From positions 3,658,001 to 3,722,000 of the forward strand of contig NZ_CP182423.1 in the NCBI RefSeq assembly GCF_051903075.1: a stretch of 64,000 nt of DNA, given 5' to 3'. Source of the stretch: Embleya sp051903075. Lineage in GTDB: Bacteria; Actinomycetota; Actinomycetes; Streptomycetales; Streptomycetaceae. Within the stretch, counting starts at the first letter, position 1. Each line of letters begins with the position of its first letter. Position numbers and translations under genes: made by a program. Shown piece by piece: positions 26,201 to 34,884 of the stretch. The notes under the pieces are model-generated. The model saw nothing but the letters and a program-made list of their open reading frames with translations, was not told where the DNA came from and made no database searches.

Positions 26201-26296
26201 TCCGCAGCCGGCCGTGCGTCCGGCCGTGATCCGTACCGGAGTCACTGGTCGTCGCGGCCCTGAACGCGGGGGGACTGCCCGTCCGCTCCGGACATG

Positions 26297-26336
26297 CGCG
26301 TTCCGACCCCGGCGTCGAGACCGGGGTCGGAACGCG
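26297..26336. terminator. Strong bidirectional hairpin
   Basis: A 16-bp perfect stem (26297-26312 with 26321-26336) lies between the convergent secreted-protein and Imm49 genes. Confidence 0.82.
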
Positions 26337-26347
26337 TTCGGCGCAGC

Positions 26348-27289
26348 CTACGAGGCGCCGAGGGTGTTCTCGCCGGTGGCTGCCTGTGACAGAGCGTCGG
26401 TGGAGCCCAGGAGTATCTGTGGCAAGTATCCGGAGTGGACGTCGAGTTGCCAGCCGTGTACCTGAACCGCGAGTGCGGCGACGGCGAGAGTGCCGTGGGG
26501 GAGCAGGGTCCTGGGGGCAGGGTCGTCCGGAGCGTCTTCGCGGTGCCTGTGCAGGCGGGCCACCAGTGCCTGCTCGAAGGCTTGCCGGTCGTCGTCGAGG
26601 AGACGGCGGAGCAGGTGCTGGTCGGGCGTGAGCGTGCCGGCCGCGTCCAGTCGGCGGGCCGCCGTCGCGCGCTCGGCGGCGTCGGGCTTGCGCAGCGTTA
26701 CGGTCGGCCAGTCGTGGGGGCGGTGATCCGGCGACGTGGCCAGGTAGCAGGCCAGTGCGTCCATCTGCGCGCGGTCTGCCGGATGCGACACCGAGTCGAA
26801 CTTCGAGTACGGCACGCCGTCGCGGATCGCGGGCGCGTGATCCTCGCGCAGCAGGAGGCCGATCACCCGCCGCCACTCCCACAGTAGTCCGCTGATCAGG
26901 CACAACTCGAAGGTCTCGACCCACAGGGAAGCCGTGGGCGCGTTCTCGACGATGCCTTCGAAAGCCTTGTTCTCGGTGCTGAACCGCTCGTCGATGAGCG
27001 GGAGGAGGATCTCCTGGTCGCCATTGGGGAAGCAGCCCACGCTGAGCAGACCGAGCGAGCACTCCGCCGCGGTCCGCAGCACATCGCGCAGCGTCTCGTC
27101 GATCGAGGAGTCGCCGGCCAGTCGGGCGGCGGCGTGGTCGAGAAGTTCGTCACGCATCAGCGCCAAGTCGCCCATGGACATGCCGCCGTACTCCATCCAG
27201 TGCCAACGGCCGAAGGTGCGCCGCCTGATGTCGTCGAGGGCCTCGGTCATGCGCTTGACGTTGACGTCGTGGGGGGTCACTTCCTGCAC
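26348..27289 (-). CDS. Imm49-family immunity-type protein
   Basis: A 313-residue soluble, helix-rich protein. Features that suggest Imm49 (PF15575): a long N-terminal helical region with LRTAAECSLGLLSVGCFPNG, the VETFELCLISGLLWEWRRVIGLLLREDHAP stretch and a C-terminal AALAVQVHGWQLDVHSGYLPQ segment. Imm49 proteins are found as immunity proteins of polymorphic toxins but are also frequent orphans in Streptomyces; no toxin gene is nearby. Start uncertain: GTG 27289 or GTG 27280, both with poor ribosome sites. Confidence 0.75.
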   Translation of the reverse strand: MQEVTPHDVNVKRMTEALDDIRRRTFGRWHWMEYGGMSMGDLALMRDELLDHAAARLAGDSSIDETLRDVLRTAAECSLGLLSVGCFPNGDQEILLPLIDERFSTENKAFEGIVENAPTASLWVETFELCLISGLLWEWRRVIGLLLREDHAPAIRDGVPYSKFDSVSHPADRAQMDALACYLATSPDHRPHDWPTVTLRKPDAAERATAARRLDAAGTLTPDQHLLRRLLDDDRQAFEQALVARLHRHREDAPDDPAPRTLLPHGTLAVAALAVQVHGWQLDVHSGYLPQILLGSTDALSQAATGENTLGAS

Positions 27290-27469
27290 TGCTGCTCACT
27301 CTCGGATGGTTCCGGCGGCACGCGACACCGTCGGCCCGTCGGGTGAGGCGGTGTCGAGAGCGGCTGCCCTGCTCTGTGTACGGACACTCGACAAGATCAC
27401 GACAGCCGCTCGCGAGTCAACGAAGATCCCGATCACGCGAGCGTGGTCGCCGCGCCTTGCCGAAGTACC

Positions 27470-27499
27470 GGCAACGGCGACGGCGACGGCGACGGCAAC
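27470..27499. repeat. Hexanucleotide repeat GGCRAC x5
   Basis: Five copies in the order GGCAAC, three GGCGAC, GGCAAC, directly after the stop codon of the PadR-GyrI gene. The remainder of 27290-27501 contains no gene that can be supported. Confidence 0.75.
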
Positions 27500-27501
27500 G
27501 G

Positions 27502-28689
27502 TTATCGGTCGATGGGTCGGACCGGCTGGCGCAGGACGGTCTTCATCTTCTCCGGGGCGGTCTTGCGTGGGTCGCTGAGATAGATCTCGTGGTGCAGACC
27601 TCCGTGCCGTAGGCCGTTGGCTTCGAAGTAGGTGTGGTGGAGTTCGTGCAGGATGGGCCCCTCGTCGTCGTAGGGGCCGATGTGCAGCGCCTGGGCGCTG
27701 GGTCCTTCGTGCAGCGTCAGGTGTCGTACCTCGGAGATCGTGGGCAGCTTCTTCTTGGCGAGGGCCGTCTCCTTGGCCTGCTCGATCATCTTCTTCGTGA
27801 TCCAGGGGGGCATGGCGATGAGCATCGTCCAGTTCCAGCTGTCCTTGGCGCGGGTGGTGAACACTTCCGGCCGGTCCGCCCACCACAGGCCCTCCAGTGG
27901 AGCGACGACGAAGTCGCCGGCGTCCGTGCGCTTGGCGGCGAACTTCAGGGTGTAGGCGACCGAGTACAGGGCCGCGACCGCGTCCGCGTACGCGGATGAG
28001 GTGTTCGGATCCCCGGCGCCGTCGACGGCGATGAACTGCTGCTCGGGGACGTCGACGATGGCCCACGTGGTGTTCTTGGGCGCGTACAGCGCCTTGTGCT
28101 CGCGCTTCACGTCGTACGGGGTCATCCGTGCCGCACCTTCCTGGTTGTGGGGTGGTGTGTCGAGCGAGGCTCGGTAGTCGGACAGCCACTCGGCCTCGGC
28201 CGACAGCTGACCGAGGGCGTGGCCGAAGATCGCGCGGACGAAGTCCGGGGCATGCCGGTCCGCGGTGGCGGCGCGGCCGACGTGTTCGATGCGTTCGGCG
28301 AGTGCGCGGGAACGCCGATCGAGGGCGGCGAGCAGGCGCTCCCGGTCGATGGCCGGGGTGTTGGCCAGGCCCACCAGGATGCGCGGGAACACCGGATGCA
28401 GCTCCGCGATCGCCTCCTCGGCCGCGGCGGCGCACGCCCGGTGCCCTTCGGGCGTCGCGGTGTAGACCTTGCGCGTCTTGCCGCCCGCGGATCGGGTCGG
28501 GTCGGTCTGGGTGATCAGGCCCCGCTCTCGAAGTTTGGTCAGCACGTAGTAGATGGAGCTGAAGCCGATCTCCGTCCATTCGCGCATGCCGCGCTCGGAG
28601 ATCACCTCCTCCAGCTCGTAGCCGTGCCTGGGTTGCTCCACCAGCAGGCCGAGCAACGTGAGCTCGGCAGCGGTCATGCCTCGGTCCAT
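27502..28689 (-). CDS. PadR regulator fused to a GyrI-like ligand domain
   Basis: A 395-residue protein in one frame. Residues 1-185 are a PadR regulator: winged helix LTLLGLLVEQPRHGYELEEV and SIYYVLTKLRERGLITQ, then the helical dimerisation domain (Vir_act_alpha_C). Residues about 190-395 are a GyrI-like domain (MTPYDVKREHKALYAPKNTT ... VAYTLKFAAKR ... HEIYLSDPRKTAPEKMKTVLRQPVR), normally a separate gene next to such PadR genes. The GyrI Met has its own GGAAGG site, so a free GyrI domain might also be made. ATG 28689 has AGGA. A 24-bp palindrome 4 bp upstream is probably its own operator. GyrI domains bind hydrophobic compounds, so the fusion could be a one-component drug sensor. Confidence 0.85.
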   Translation of the reverse strand: MDRGMTAAELTLLGLLVEQPRHGYELEEVISERGMREWTEIGFSSIYYVLTKLRERGLITQTDPTRSAGGKTRKVYTATPEGHRACAAAAEEAIAELHPVFPRILVGLANTPAIDRERLLAALDRRSRALAERIEHVGRAATADRHAPDFVRAIFGHALGQLSAEAEWLSDYRASLDTPPHNQEGAARMTPYDVKREHKALYAPKNTTWAIVDVPEQQFIAVDGAGDPNTSSAYADAVAALYSVAYTLKFAAKRTDAGDFVVAPLEGLWWADRPEVFTTRAKDSWNWTMLIAMPPWITKKMIEQAKETALAKKKLPTISEVRHLTLHEGPSAQALHIGPYDDEGPILHELHHTYFEANGLRHGGLHHEIYLSDPRKTAPEKMKTVLRQPVRPIDR

Positions 28690-28692
28690 GGC

Positions 28693-28716
28693 CGCTATCC
28701 TAGTACTGGAATAGCG
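28693..28716 (-). promoter_or_regulatory. Operator/promoter of the padR-gyrI gene
   Basis: CGCTATYCYAGTACTRGRATAGCG, a 24-bp near-perfect palindrome, covers a perfect actinomycete -10 (TAGGAT on the minus strand). PadR proteins bind such dyads over their own promoters, so autorepression is inferred. The position just upstream of ATG 28689 implies a very short leader. Confidence 0.7.
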
Positions 28717-28720
28717 TTCC

Positions 28721-29690
28721 GTGCCGGCGGCCACCGCTCCGGACGGATCGCCGCCGGCCGTGGCCCGGTGTCGCCAGTGGCGGGAGCCGGCCACCGACGG
28801 GGCGTGTGGGGGAGTAGAACCGATCCGCGTGGAGCAGGACGGTGTGGAGGAGATCACCTACACGCAGAGCGATCCGCCGTCCTGGGGCCTGGATCGGGTG
28901 GACCAGGCGCAGCTGCCGCTCGATCACCGGTACGCCTGCCTCAACACCGCGGCCAACGTCACCGCCTACGTGATCGACACCGGCATCCGCGTGACGCATC
29001 AGCAGTTCGAAGGCCGGGCGAGTGTCGGATTCGACGCGGTCGGCGACGGCAACAACGGCCTCGACTGCAACGGCCACGGAACCCACGTGGCGGGCACGCT
29101 CGGTGGCCGTGACTACGGCATCGCCAAACAGGTCAAGCCGGTCTCGGTGCGGGTGATCGGCTGTGCCCATTCGGGCAGCACCTCGCAGTTGATCCAGGGT
29201 GTCGACTGGGTGACCGCACACGCGACGAAACCGGCCGTGGCCAACGTGAGCATTCGCGGCAGTGTGAGCGTGGCCAAGGAGGAGGCGTTCCGCAAGTCGA
29301 TCGCCGCGGGGGTCACCTATGTCGCGGGCGCGGGCAACGACAGCGGGAACGCCTGTGACTACTCGCCCGGCCGGCTCCCCGAGGCGATCACGGTACAGAA
29401 CTCCGACTCCTCGGATCGGCGCGCGTCCACCTCGAACTACGGCACGTGCACGGACCTGTTCGCGCCCGGGACGAGCATCGTCTCCGCGTGGAAGGACGGC
29501 GACACCGCCACGCGGACGGCCAGTGGAACCTCCATGGCGACCCCGCACGTCAGCGGCGCGGCGGCGATCTACCTGGCCGCCCATCCCGCCGCTACGCCGG
29601 CCCAGGTACAGAAGGCGCTGATCGACGCGGCCACGCCGGGCCGGATCGGGAACCCCAACGAGGCCGAGGAGCGCAACCTTGCCAGGGCGT
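28721..29690 (+). pseudogene. Subtilisin-like protease lacking signal and propeptide
   Basis: An S8 peptidase domain is readable with its full triad: Asp in AYVIDTGIRVTH, His in DCNGHGTHVAGTL, Ser in SGTSMATPHVSGAA, plus oxyanion Asn in AGAGNDSG. Only the last strand of the I9 propeptide remains (RVEQDGVEEI); signal peptide and most of the propeptide are missing, replaced by the divergent PadR operator region. At the 3' end, after NPNEAEERNL, it runs out of frame into a LuxR-type remnant. Without secretion and folding aids it is probably dead, though the catalytic domain itself is undamaged. Confidence 0.75.
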
Positions 29691-30174
29691 CGAATACCGC
29701 ATCGTCTATTCGAAGTCGGCCGTGCAGAACAGCCGTTACCACGCGTGCGACATCAAGCCCTGTATCGCCGCGGGCGAGCAGGCCCGCGTACTGCCCACCG
29801 TCCCGGTGAAGTTGACCATCTTCGATCGGCGCCTGGCCCTGGTGTCGATGTCCTTCGTGGAAGCGGACATCAACGACTCCATCCTCATCGTCCGCCCGTC
29901 GAGCCTCCTGTCGGCGCTCGCCGGCCTCTTCGAGTCCTCGTGGCGTTCGGCGTTCCCCCTGCACCTGGGCGGCCGAGTCCCGCCGACGCTGCGGCCCCTG
30001 CGGCGCCGCATCCTCGAATTGCTCGGCAGCGGCGTCACCGACGAGACCAGCGCCGAACTGCTCGGCATCAGCCGCCGCACCCTGTCGCGCAACCTGGAAC
30101 GGCTCCACACCGTCGCGGGTTCCACCACCCGCTTCCAACTGGCCCTGTACGCCGCCCGGAGCGACTGGATCTGA
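29690..30174 (+). pseudogene. C-terminal half of a TrmB/LuxR-type regulator
   Basis: Starting abruptly at the subtilase end, a different frame encodes GVEYRIVYSKSAV, ACIAAGEQARVLP-type wording (KPCIAAGEQARVLPTVPVKL), a sensor segment (DINDSILIVRPSSLLSALAG) and a helix-turn-helix (RRRILELLGSGVTDETSAEL, LGISRRTLSRNLERLHTVAG) ending DWI stop. This is the C-terminal part of Streptomyces regulators with TrmB-like and LuxR HTH domains. No start codon or N-terminal winged helix exists. The join looks like a deletion that fused two genes. Confidence 0.7.
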
Positions 30175-30210
30175 GCCGGCGACGCGACGAGCGGAGCGTG
30201 GGCGCGTCGT

Positions 30211-31155
30211 TCAGCGGGGACGAGGTCCCAGGGTGATCACGATCTTGCCGTGGACGTGGCGTCCGGCCTGTAGGGTCACCGCGTCGCGGATCCGCTCGAT
30301 CGGGAAGGTCGCGGCGATCGGCACGGTGACGGCGCCGCCGAGGATCGCGTCGGTGATGTGCTTCATGGCGTTCGGATCCGCGTCGAAACCGCCGGTCGCG
30401 CGGACGCCGCCGGGAGGATTGGGCCCTGCGGCGATCGTGGCGATCCGCTCGGGCGGCACACCGAGCGCGAGCGCCGCCTCGGCGGTTTCGACGCCGAACA
30501 GATCGGTCGCCGCGGTCACGCCCTCCGGGGCCAGGTTCCGTACCCGCTCCGCCAATCCGGGGCCGTAGGCCACGGGCTCGACGCCGAATCCGCGCAGGAA
30601 CTCGAACGTGCTCTCCGCGGCGGTCCCGATCACCCTGGAGCCGGTGAGCTTGGCGAGCTGGATGGCGAACACGCCCACACCGCCCGCGGCGCCGCCGACC
30701 AGGACGGTGTCGCCCGAACGCGGTTCCATCACCGCCAGCGCGGCGGCGGCGGTCATGCCGGCGACCGGAAGCGTGGCCGCGACCTCGTCGCCGATGCCCT
30801 CCGGCGTGTGCCAGAGCGGCCCGGTCGCCTCGGTGGGCGTCGTGATCACCACAAAATCGGCGACGGCCCTGCCCGGCGCGCCGCCGAAGACACGGTCGCC
30901 CACGGCAAAACCCGTGGCGCGGGCGCCGACCTCGTCGACGACCCCGGCGAAGTCGAAACCGAAGCCGGATGGCGTGGTGATGCCGAAGCGGGCCGCCACC
31001 TCGGGCTGCGCGGCGATACCCCAGTCCATCGGATTCAGACCGGCCGCCGTGACGCGAACGCGGATCGCGCCCGGCCCGGCATGCGGTTCGGCCACCTCTC
31101 GCACCTCCAGCACCTCGGGGCCTCCGAACGTCTCGTAGACAACGGCTCGGCTCAC
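30211..31155 (-). CDS. Zinc-independent NADP-dependent alcohol dehydrogenase/quinone oxidoreductase
   Basis: A 314-residue medium-chain reductase. GroES-like domain at about 1-115 (VSRAVVYETFGGPEVLEVRE, GLNPMDWGIA, GFDFAGVVDEVG), Rossmann domain with GGAAGGVGVFAIQLAKLTGSRVIGT, and a C-terminal HGKIVITL. No zinc-binding cysteines, so it groups with quinone oxidoreductases. GTG 31155 has GGAG 6 nt away. It is divergent from a TetR gene; two dyads in between (31180-31225) suggest repression by that TetR protein. Substrate probably a small quinone or enone. Confidence 0.92.
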   Translation of the reverse strand: MSRAVVYETFGGPEVLEVREVAEPHAGPGAIRVRVTAAGLNPMDWGIAAQPEVAARFGITTPSGFGFDFAGVVDEVGARATGFAVGDRVFGGAPGRAVADFVVITTPTEATGPLWHTPEGIGDEVAATLPVAGMTAAAALAVMEPRSGDTVLVGGAAGGVGVFAIQLAKLTGSRVIGTAAESTFEFLRGFGVEPVAYGPGLAERVRNLAPEGVTAATDLFGVETAEAALALGVPPERIATIAAGPNPPGGVRATGGFDADPNAMKHITDAILGGAVTVPIAATFPIERIRDAVTLQAGRHVHGKIVITLGPRPR

Positions 31156-31179
31156 GCGTATCTCCAGGGGAAACGTGAC

Positions 31180-31225
31180 GGGACTTGGTCTCATCACCGT
31201 AGCACCAGTGACGGGACCAAGTCCC
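31180..31225. promoter_or_regulatory. Two TetR-type operators between adh and tetR
   Basis: GGGACTTGGTCTC (31180-31192) and GGGACCAAGTCCC (31213-31225) are dyads with 3-bp centres, 33 bp apart, filling the 75-bp divergent gap. They likely bind the adjacent TetR protein and shut both genes. Confidence 0.7.
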
Positions 31226-31230
31226 GTACG

Positions 31231-31827
31231 ATGTCCTCCATGGCCCGATGGCAACCCAATGCATCCGAGCGACTCGTCGTCGCCGCCCTGGAACTGTTCG
31301 AGGAGCGGGGCTACGAGAACACCACGGTGATCGAGATCGCGGAGCGCGCCGGGCTCACGAAGAGCACCTTCTTCCGGCACTTCCCGGACAAGCGGGAGGT
31401 GCTCTTCGGCGGGGGCGCCATGACCGCATTGCTCGTCGACGGGATCGACGCGGCGCCGGCCGGCGTCGGACCGCTCGAAGCGGTGGCGCATGCTCTGGAC
31501 ATGATCGGGGCGCAGGTCTTCACGCCCGATCGTCGCGAGTTCGGCGCCCGGAGGTCGGCGGTGATCGCCGCCAACCCGGAACTGCGCGAACGCGAAGCGT
31601 TGAAGGGGCTCGGCCTCACCGCGTCGATGATCGACGCACTCGGGCGCCGCGGCGTGCCCGACCTGACCGCCCGCGTGGCCGCGGAACTGGGCGCACTCGC
31701 CTGGAAGATCGCCTACGAGCGCTGGGCGGACCCGGCCGACGACGACACCTTCGGCGAACTCGCACGACGAACACTCGCCGAGGTGCGGGCGTCGCTCGTC
31801 GCCTGCGGTGGATCGGCTCCGGAATGA
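31231..31827 (+). CDS. TetR-family regulator
   Basis: A 198-residue repressor. The N-terminal HTH is canonical: RLVVAALELFEERGYENTTV, IEIAERAGLTKSTFFRHFPD, KREVLF. The C-terminal ligand domain (about 60-195) is variable. Start ATG 31231 or ATG 31240; neither has a clear ribosome site, and the first may be leaderless because the operator dyad ends only 6 bp before it. It is divergent from the quinone-oxidoreductase-like gene with shared operators; this TetR/oxidoreductase pairing is common in actinomycetes. Confidence 0.92.
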   Translation: MSSMARWQPNASERLVVAALELFEERGYENTTVIEIAERAGLTKSTFFRHFPDKREVLFGGGAMTALLVDGIDAAPAGVGPLEAVAHALDMIGAQVFTPDRREFGARRSAVIAANPELREREALKGLGLTASMIDALGRRGVPDLTARVAAELGALAWKIAYERWADPADDDTFGELARRTLAEVRASLVACGGSAPE

Positions 31828-31875
31828 TCCGGCACGAGCCGTGATGGAATCCCCGAGGCGGGGAACAGTACGCAG

Positions 31876-32214
31876 ATGATCACTTGCGTCGTCCACTACA
31901 CGATCGATCCCGGCAAGATCGAGGCGTTCGAACGCTTCGGGCGTTGTTGGATGGAACTGGTGGGTCGTCACGGCGGGACCCATCACGGCTACTTCCTGCC
32001 CGCCGAGGGGGCGAGCGACCGGGCCCTGGCCCTGTTCAGCTTCCCCGGCCTGGCCGCCTACGAGCGCTATCGCGAACTGTTCGGCGTGGACCCCGACTTC
32101 GTGGCGGCGGACCGCATTCGCGACGAGAGCGGTTGCGTCGTGCGCTACGAGCGCACGTTCATGCGGCCACTGCTGCCGGAGGACGTCGCTCCCGAAACCG
32201 CGTCGCGGGATTGA
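31876..32214 (+). CDS. NIPSNAP-family protein
   Basis: A 112-residue small protein. ITCVVHYTIDPGKIEAFERFGRCW, HHGYFLPAEG, ALFSFPGLAAYERYRELFG and VVRYERTFMRPL are typical of the NIPSNAP/Dabb-like ferredoxin-fold family. It probably works as a dimer; the biochemical role is unknown. ATG 31876 has a weak GGGGAA site. It follows the TetR gene by 48 bp and may be co-transcribed. Confidence 0.88.
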   Translation: MITCVVHYTIDPGKIEAFERFGRCWMELVGRHGGTHHGYFLPAEGASDRALALFSFPGLAAYERYRELFGVDPDFVAADRIRDESGCVVRYERTFMRPLLPEDVAPETASRD

Positions 32215-32300
32215 CCGAATCGGACGTCGGGGCCTGCCTCCGAGGCTCTGCCGAGGTCCTGGTGTGCCGGGATGGCCGCTGGGCAGGCTAGTTTGCTCGA

Positions 32301-32741
32301 ATGAGTCTTCTTGATGACGTGGCCGAGCGCGACGGTTGGCGCTGCTGGGTGTGCGACGAACCGGTCGATCCCGACAAATCGGTGAACGATGCGCAGGGGC
32401 CCAGCGTCGACAGTCGGACCGCCGACCGGAAGGCCAAGGTCACCGAGCGACTCGCGCACCGCGGGTGCAACAGCCGCAAGGGTGCGGTCAAGGTGGCCAT
32501 CGCCTGGCCGGAGCGCCTGTACGTGGTCGAACCCGCGCCGTTGATCGCCGTCGCGGCGAGGCTGGAGCGCAAGGGGGGCCGCGAGATCGTGGGCCGCTGT
32601 CCGACCGAGCGCGACGCCCGGGAGGCGGCGGACTGGCTGGTGGACCGGTTCTCCCGCCTGGTACCGGGCCTGCCGGTGACCGCCGACGTCGAGGCGGGAG
32701 GCGGCCAGTTCCTGGTCGTCCTGACCACCGGCCGCCGCTGA
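32301..32741 (+). CDS. HNH-like zinc-finger protein, degenerate
   Basis: A 146-residue protein. CWVC (about residues 15-18) and LAHRGCNSRKG (about 51-61) are the two zinc knuckles of an HNH-nuclease fold, but the catalytic D-H pair expected between them (as in DHVIP) is absent; the segment reads QGPSVDSRTADRKAKVTE. The C-terminal half (RLYVVEPAPLIAVAARLERKGG ... FLVVLTTGRR) is a separate small domain. Probably a DNA- or RNA-binding protein rather than an active nuclease. Similar proteins occur across Streptomyces. ATG 32301 chosen; no strong ribosome site. Confidence 0.7.
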   Translation: MSLLDDVAERDGWRCWVCDEPVDPDKSVNDAQGPSVDSRTADRKAKVTERLAHRGCNSRKGAVKVAIAWPERLYVVEPAPLIAVAARLERKGGREIVGRCPTERDAREAADWLVDRFSRLVPGLPVTADVEAGGGQFLVVLTTGRR

Positions 32742-32946
32742 CCGGGTACGGGCTCGCATCGGCCGCGCCACCGACCGCCTCGGCGGTCCTCGCCACGACA
32801 CGGGCGGCCCGACCCGCTCAATCGCATCCCCATCCGCCGCATCCATCGGTGGCACGGCCACTTGCGGAATTCCAGACGTCGGAGGCGAACTCGGCATCGT
32901 GAGTCCCGACGCTCGAAGATCGGCTGCGTGGTTCGGGTCCGGGTGT

Positions 32947-33387
32947 TCAGTGCAGTTGTTCGGCCAAGCCGACGATGATGCCCTCTGGGCCGCGGACGTA
33001 GCAGAGCAGGTAGCTGTTCTCGAATCGGGCGATCTCGCCGACGAGTTCGGCGCCGTGGGGGCGCAGGCGGGCAACGGTGTCCTCGAGGTCGTCGACGGCG
33101 TACATGACGCGGTGCGTGCCCAGGATGTTGTGCGGTCGGTTGCGCGGCCCGGCGCTGATCGGCGCGGGGCTGTGGTACTTCGCCAGTTCGAGCCGGCTGT
33201 GCCCGTCCGGGGTCCGGAGCATCGCGATGTCGCAGTGGACGCCGTCGAGTCCGGTACAGCGGTCGGCGAACCCGCCCTCGACCTCGCCCCTGCCCTCCAG
33301 TTCCATACCGAGTTCCACGAAGAACGCGATGGCGGCGTCCATGTCCTCGACGACGATGCCGACGTTGTCCATCCGCTGAATCGCCAT
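32947..33387 (-). CDS. VOC (glyoxalase) family protein
   Basis: A 146-residue vicinal-oxygen-chelate protein with two beta-alpha-beta-beta-beta units: MDNVGIVVEDMDAAIAFFVE and HRVMYAVDDLEDTVARLRPH, ending YVRGPEGIIVGLAEQL. Putative metal ligands are His in RPHNILGTHRVMY and Glu in EGIIVGLAE. ATG 33387 has GGAG 8 nt ahead. Substrate unknown. Divergent from the isochorismatase gene 275 bp away; that gap contains no further gene. Confidence 0.9.
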   Translation of the reverse strand: MAIQRMDNVGIVVEDMDAAIAFFVELGMELEGRGEVEGGFADRCTGLDGVHCDIAMLRTPDGHSRLELAKYHSPAPISAGPRNRPHNILGTHRVMYAVDDLEDTVARLRPHGAELVGEIARFENSYLLCYVRGPEGIIVGLAEQLH

Positions 33388-33661
33388 GCCGATTTCTCCT
33401 TTGTCTCTCGCGCGGCCGGTGCCGGCCGGGCTGCTGATGTTCCCGGGACGGAGCCGATGACACGTTCTCGACATCCGTGGGCCGCCGAACCCCATGGGAT
33501 TCGGATCGCGCCTCGGCACGGTCACGGCGGACCGGATCGGTGAGTCGTTCGAACGCCACCCGACCGGCCCATCGCCGAGGTTGTCGTTGTGCCGGTGTTC
33601 CGCGTCCGTGTCCGGCAGACTGGCCGGTGCCGTTGACGGTCCAGGCCACGAAGGAGCCGCC

Positions 33662-34276
33662 ATGTCCGAGACCCTCCGCCTCGATCCGGCGAAGACCGCG
33701 CTCGTCCTGATCGAGTACCAGAACGACTTCACCAGCGAGGGCGGGGCCCTCAACGGCGCCGTCGCCGCGGTGATGGCGAAGACCGGCATGCTCGCGAACA
33801 CCGTGGCCCTGGTCGAGGCCGCCCGCGCCGCAGGCGTCACCATCATGCACGCGCCCATCACCTTCGCCGCCGGCTACGGCGAACTGTCCCGTCACCCGTA
33901 CGGCATCCTCAAGGGAGTCGTGGACGGCTCGGCCTTCGTCAAGAACACCTGGGGGGCCGCGATCGTCGATGAACTCGCGCCGTCCGAAGGGGACATCGTA
34001 ATCGAGGGCAAACGCGGCCTGGACACCTTCGCGAGCACGAACCTCGACTTCATCCTGCGGAGCAAGGGGATCGAGACGATCATTCTCGGTGGCTTCCTCA
34101 CCAACTGCTGTGTCGAGTCGACGATGCGCACCGGGTACGAGAACGGCTTCCGCGTCATCACCCTGTCGGACTGCGTCGCCGCCACATCCCAGGAGGAGCA
34201 CGAGAACGCGATCACCTACGACTACCCCATGTTCTCGCTGCCCATGACGTCGGCCGAGGTCATCGCCCGCCTCTGA
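33662..34276 (+). CDS. Isochorismatase-family cysteine hydrolase
   Basis: A 204-residue hydrolase. Catalytic triad visible: Asp in LVLIEYQNDFTSEGG, Lys in the DIVIEGKRGLDTF loop, Cys in GFLTNCCVESTMRTGYE. A cis-peptide-type GG before FLTN is kept. Ends TSAEVIARL. ATG 33662 is preceded by AAGGAG. Related enzymes hydrolyse amides (nicotinamidase, N-carbamoylsarcosine amidase) or vinyl ethers; the substrate here cannot be assigned. Confidence 0.92.
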   Translation: MSETLRLDPAKTALVLIEYQNDFTSEGGALNGAVAAVMAKTGMLANTVALVEAARAAGVTIMHAPITFAAGYGELSRHPYGILKGVVDGSAFVKNTWGAAIVDELAPSEGDIVIEGKRGLDTFASTNLDFILRSKGIETIILGGFLTNCCVESTMRTGYENGFRVITLSDCVAATSQEEHENAITYDYPMFSLPMTSAEVIARL

Positions 34277-34521
34277 CGAGACACCGCACCCGCGACAGAG
34301 CGCGGCGGGCCCCGATCCACCACTCGTGCGACGCTCCCGGCGGTCGACGAGCATCCTTTCGGGTGATCGTGGGCTCGGCCTCGCTCGGAATCGAACGCGG
34401 ATGCATACGATCCTCACGTCGGCCGCCCCGGGCCACCGACGTCGCGGGTAGGCGGTCGGGACCAAAGGGGATTTCGTCGGCGCCTTCGGGGATTCCCGTC
34501 CGCGTGAAAGGAAGTGCCACC

Positions 34522-34884
34522 ATGACCTCCAGGACGCGCGCCGCCGCAACGGCCGCCGCATTGCTGGTCGGAGCCGTCGCGATCGCCGCCTCCCCGGCGA
34601 CGGCGAGCACGGCTTGGCCGTGTGGTGACGGGAAGTTCTGCATCTACTACGGAGCGAACGGGACCGGCGCGCACTACGAACTCGAGGACGGCGCCTCCGA
34701 CCTGAGTGTCCTGTCAGGCGGGCTCAACGACCACGTTTGGTCGGTCCGGAACAACACCAAGGACGACTGGTGCCTGTTCCGCGACGCCGGGCACAGGAAC
34801 AAGATCCTCAACATCCTCGACGGCCAGACCATCAACCTGCAGTCGCCGCAGCGGGACCAGGTGAGCTCCACCCGCCGCTGCTGA
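34522..34884 (+). CDS. Secreted peptidase-inhibitor I36-like protein
   Basis: A 120-residue exported protein: Sec signal TRAAAATAAALLVGAVAIAASPATAS-like (cleavage near ATAS-TAW), then a mature beta-gamma-crystallin-like domain with cysteines in WPCGDGKFCIYYG, DWCLFRD and the C-terminal RRC. This pattern matches Streptomyces peptidase inhibitor family I36 proteins (SMI type). ATG 34522 follows GAAAGGAAG; GTG 34504 is an alternative. Role probably extracellular protease control. Confidence 0.8.
   Translation: MTSRTRAAATAAALLVGAVAIAASPATASTAWPCGDGKFCIYYGANGTGAHYELEDGASDLSVLSGGLNDHVWSVRNNTKDDWCLFRDAGHRNKILNILDGQTINLQSPQRDQVSSTRRC

Noticed and set aside
31180..31225. GGGACT/AGTCCC dyads as additional OsdR boxes
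   Set aside because: The spacer is 3 bp and they exactly fill a tetR/oxidoreductase divergent gap; TetR operators are the better explanation.
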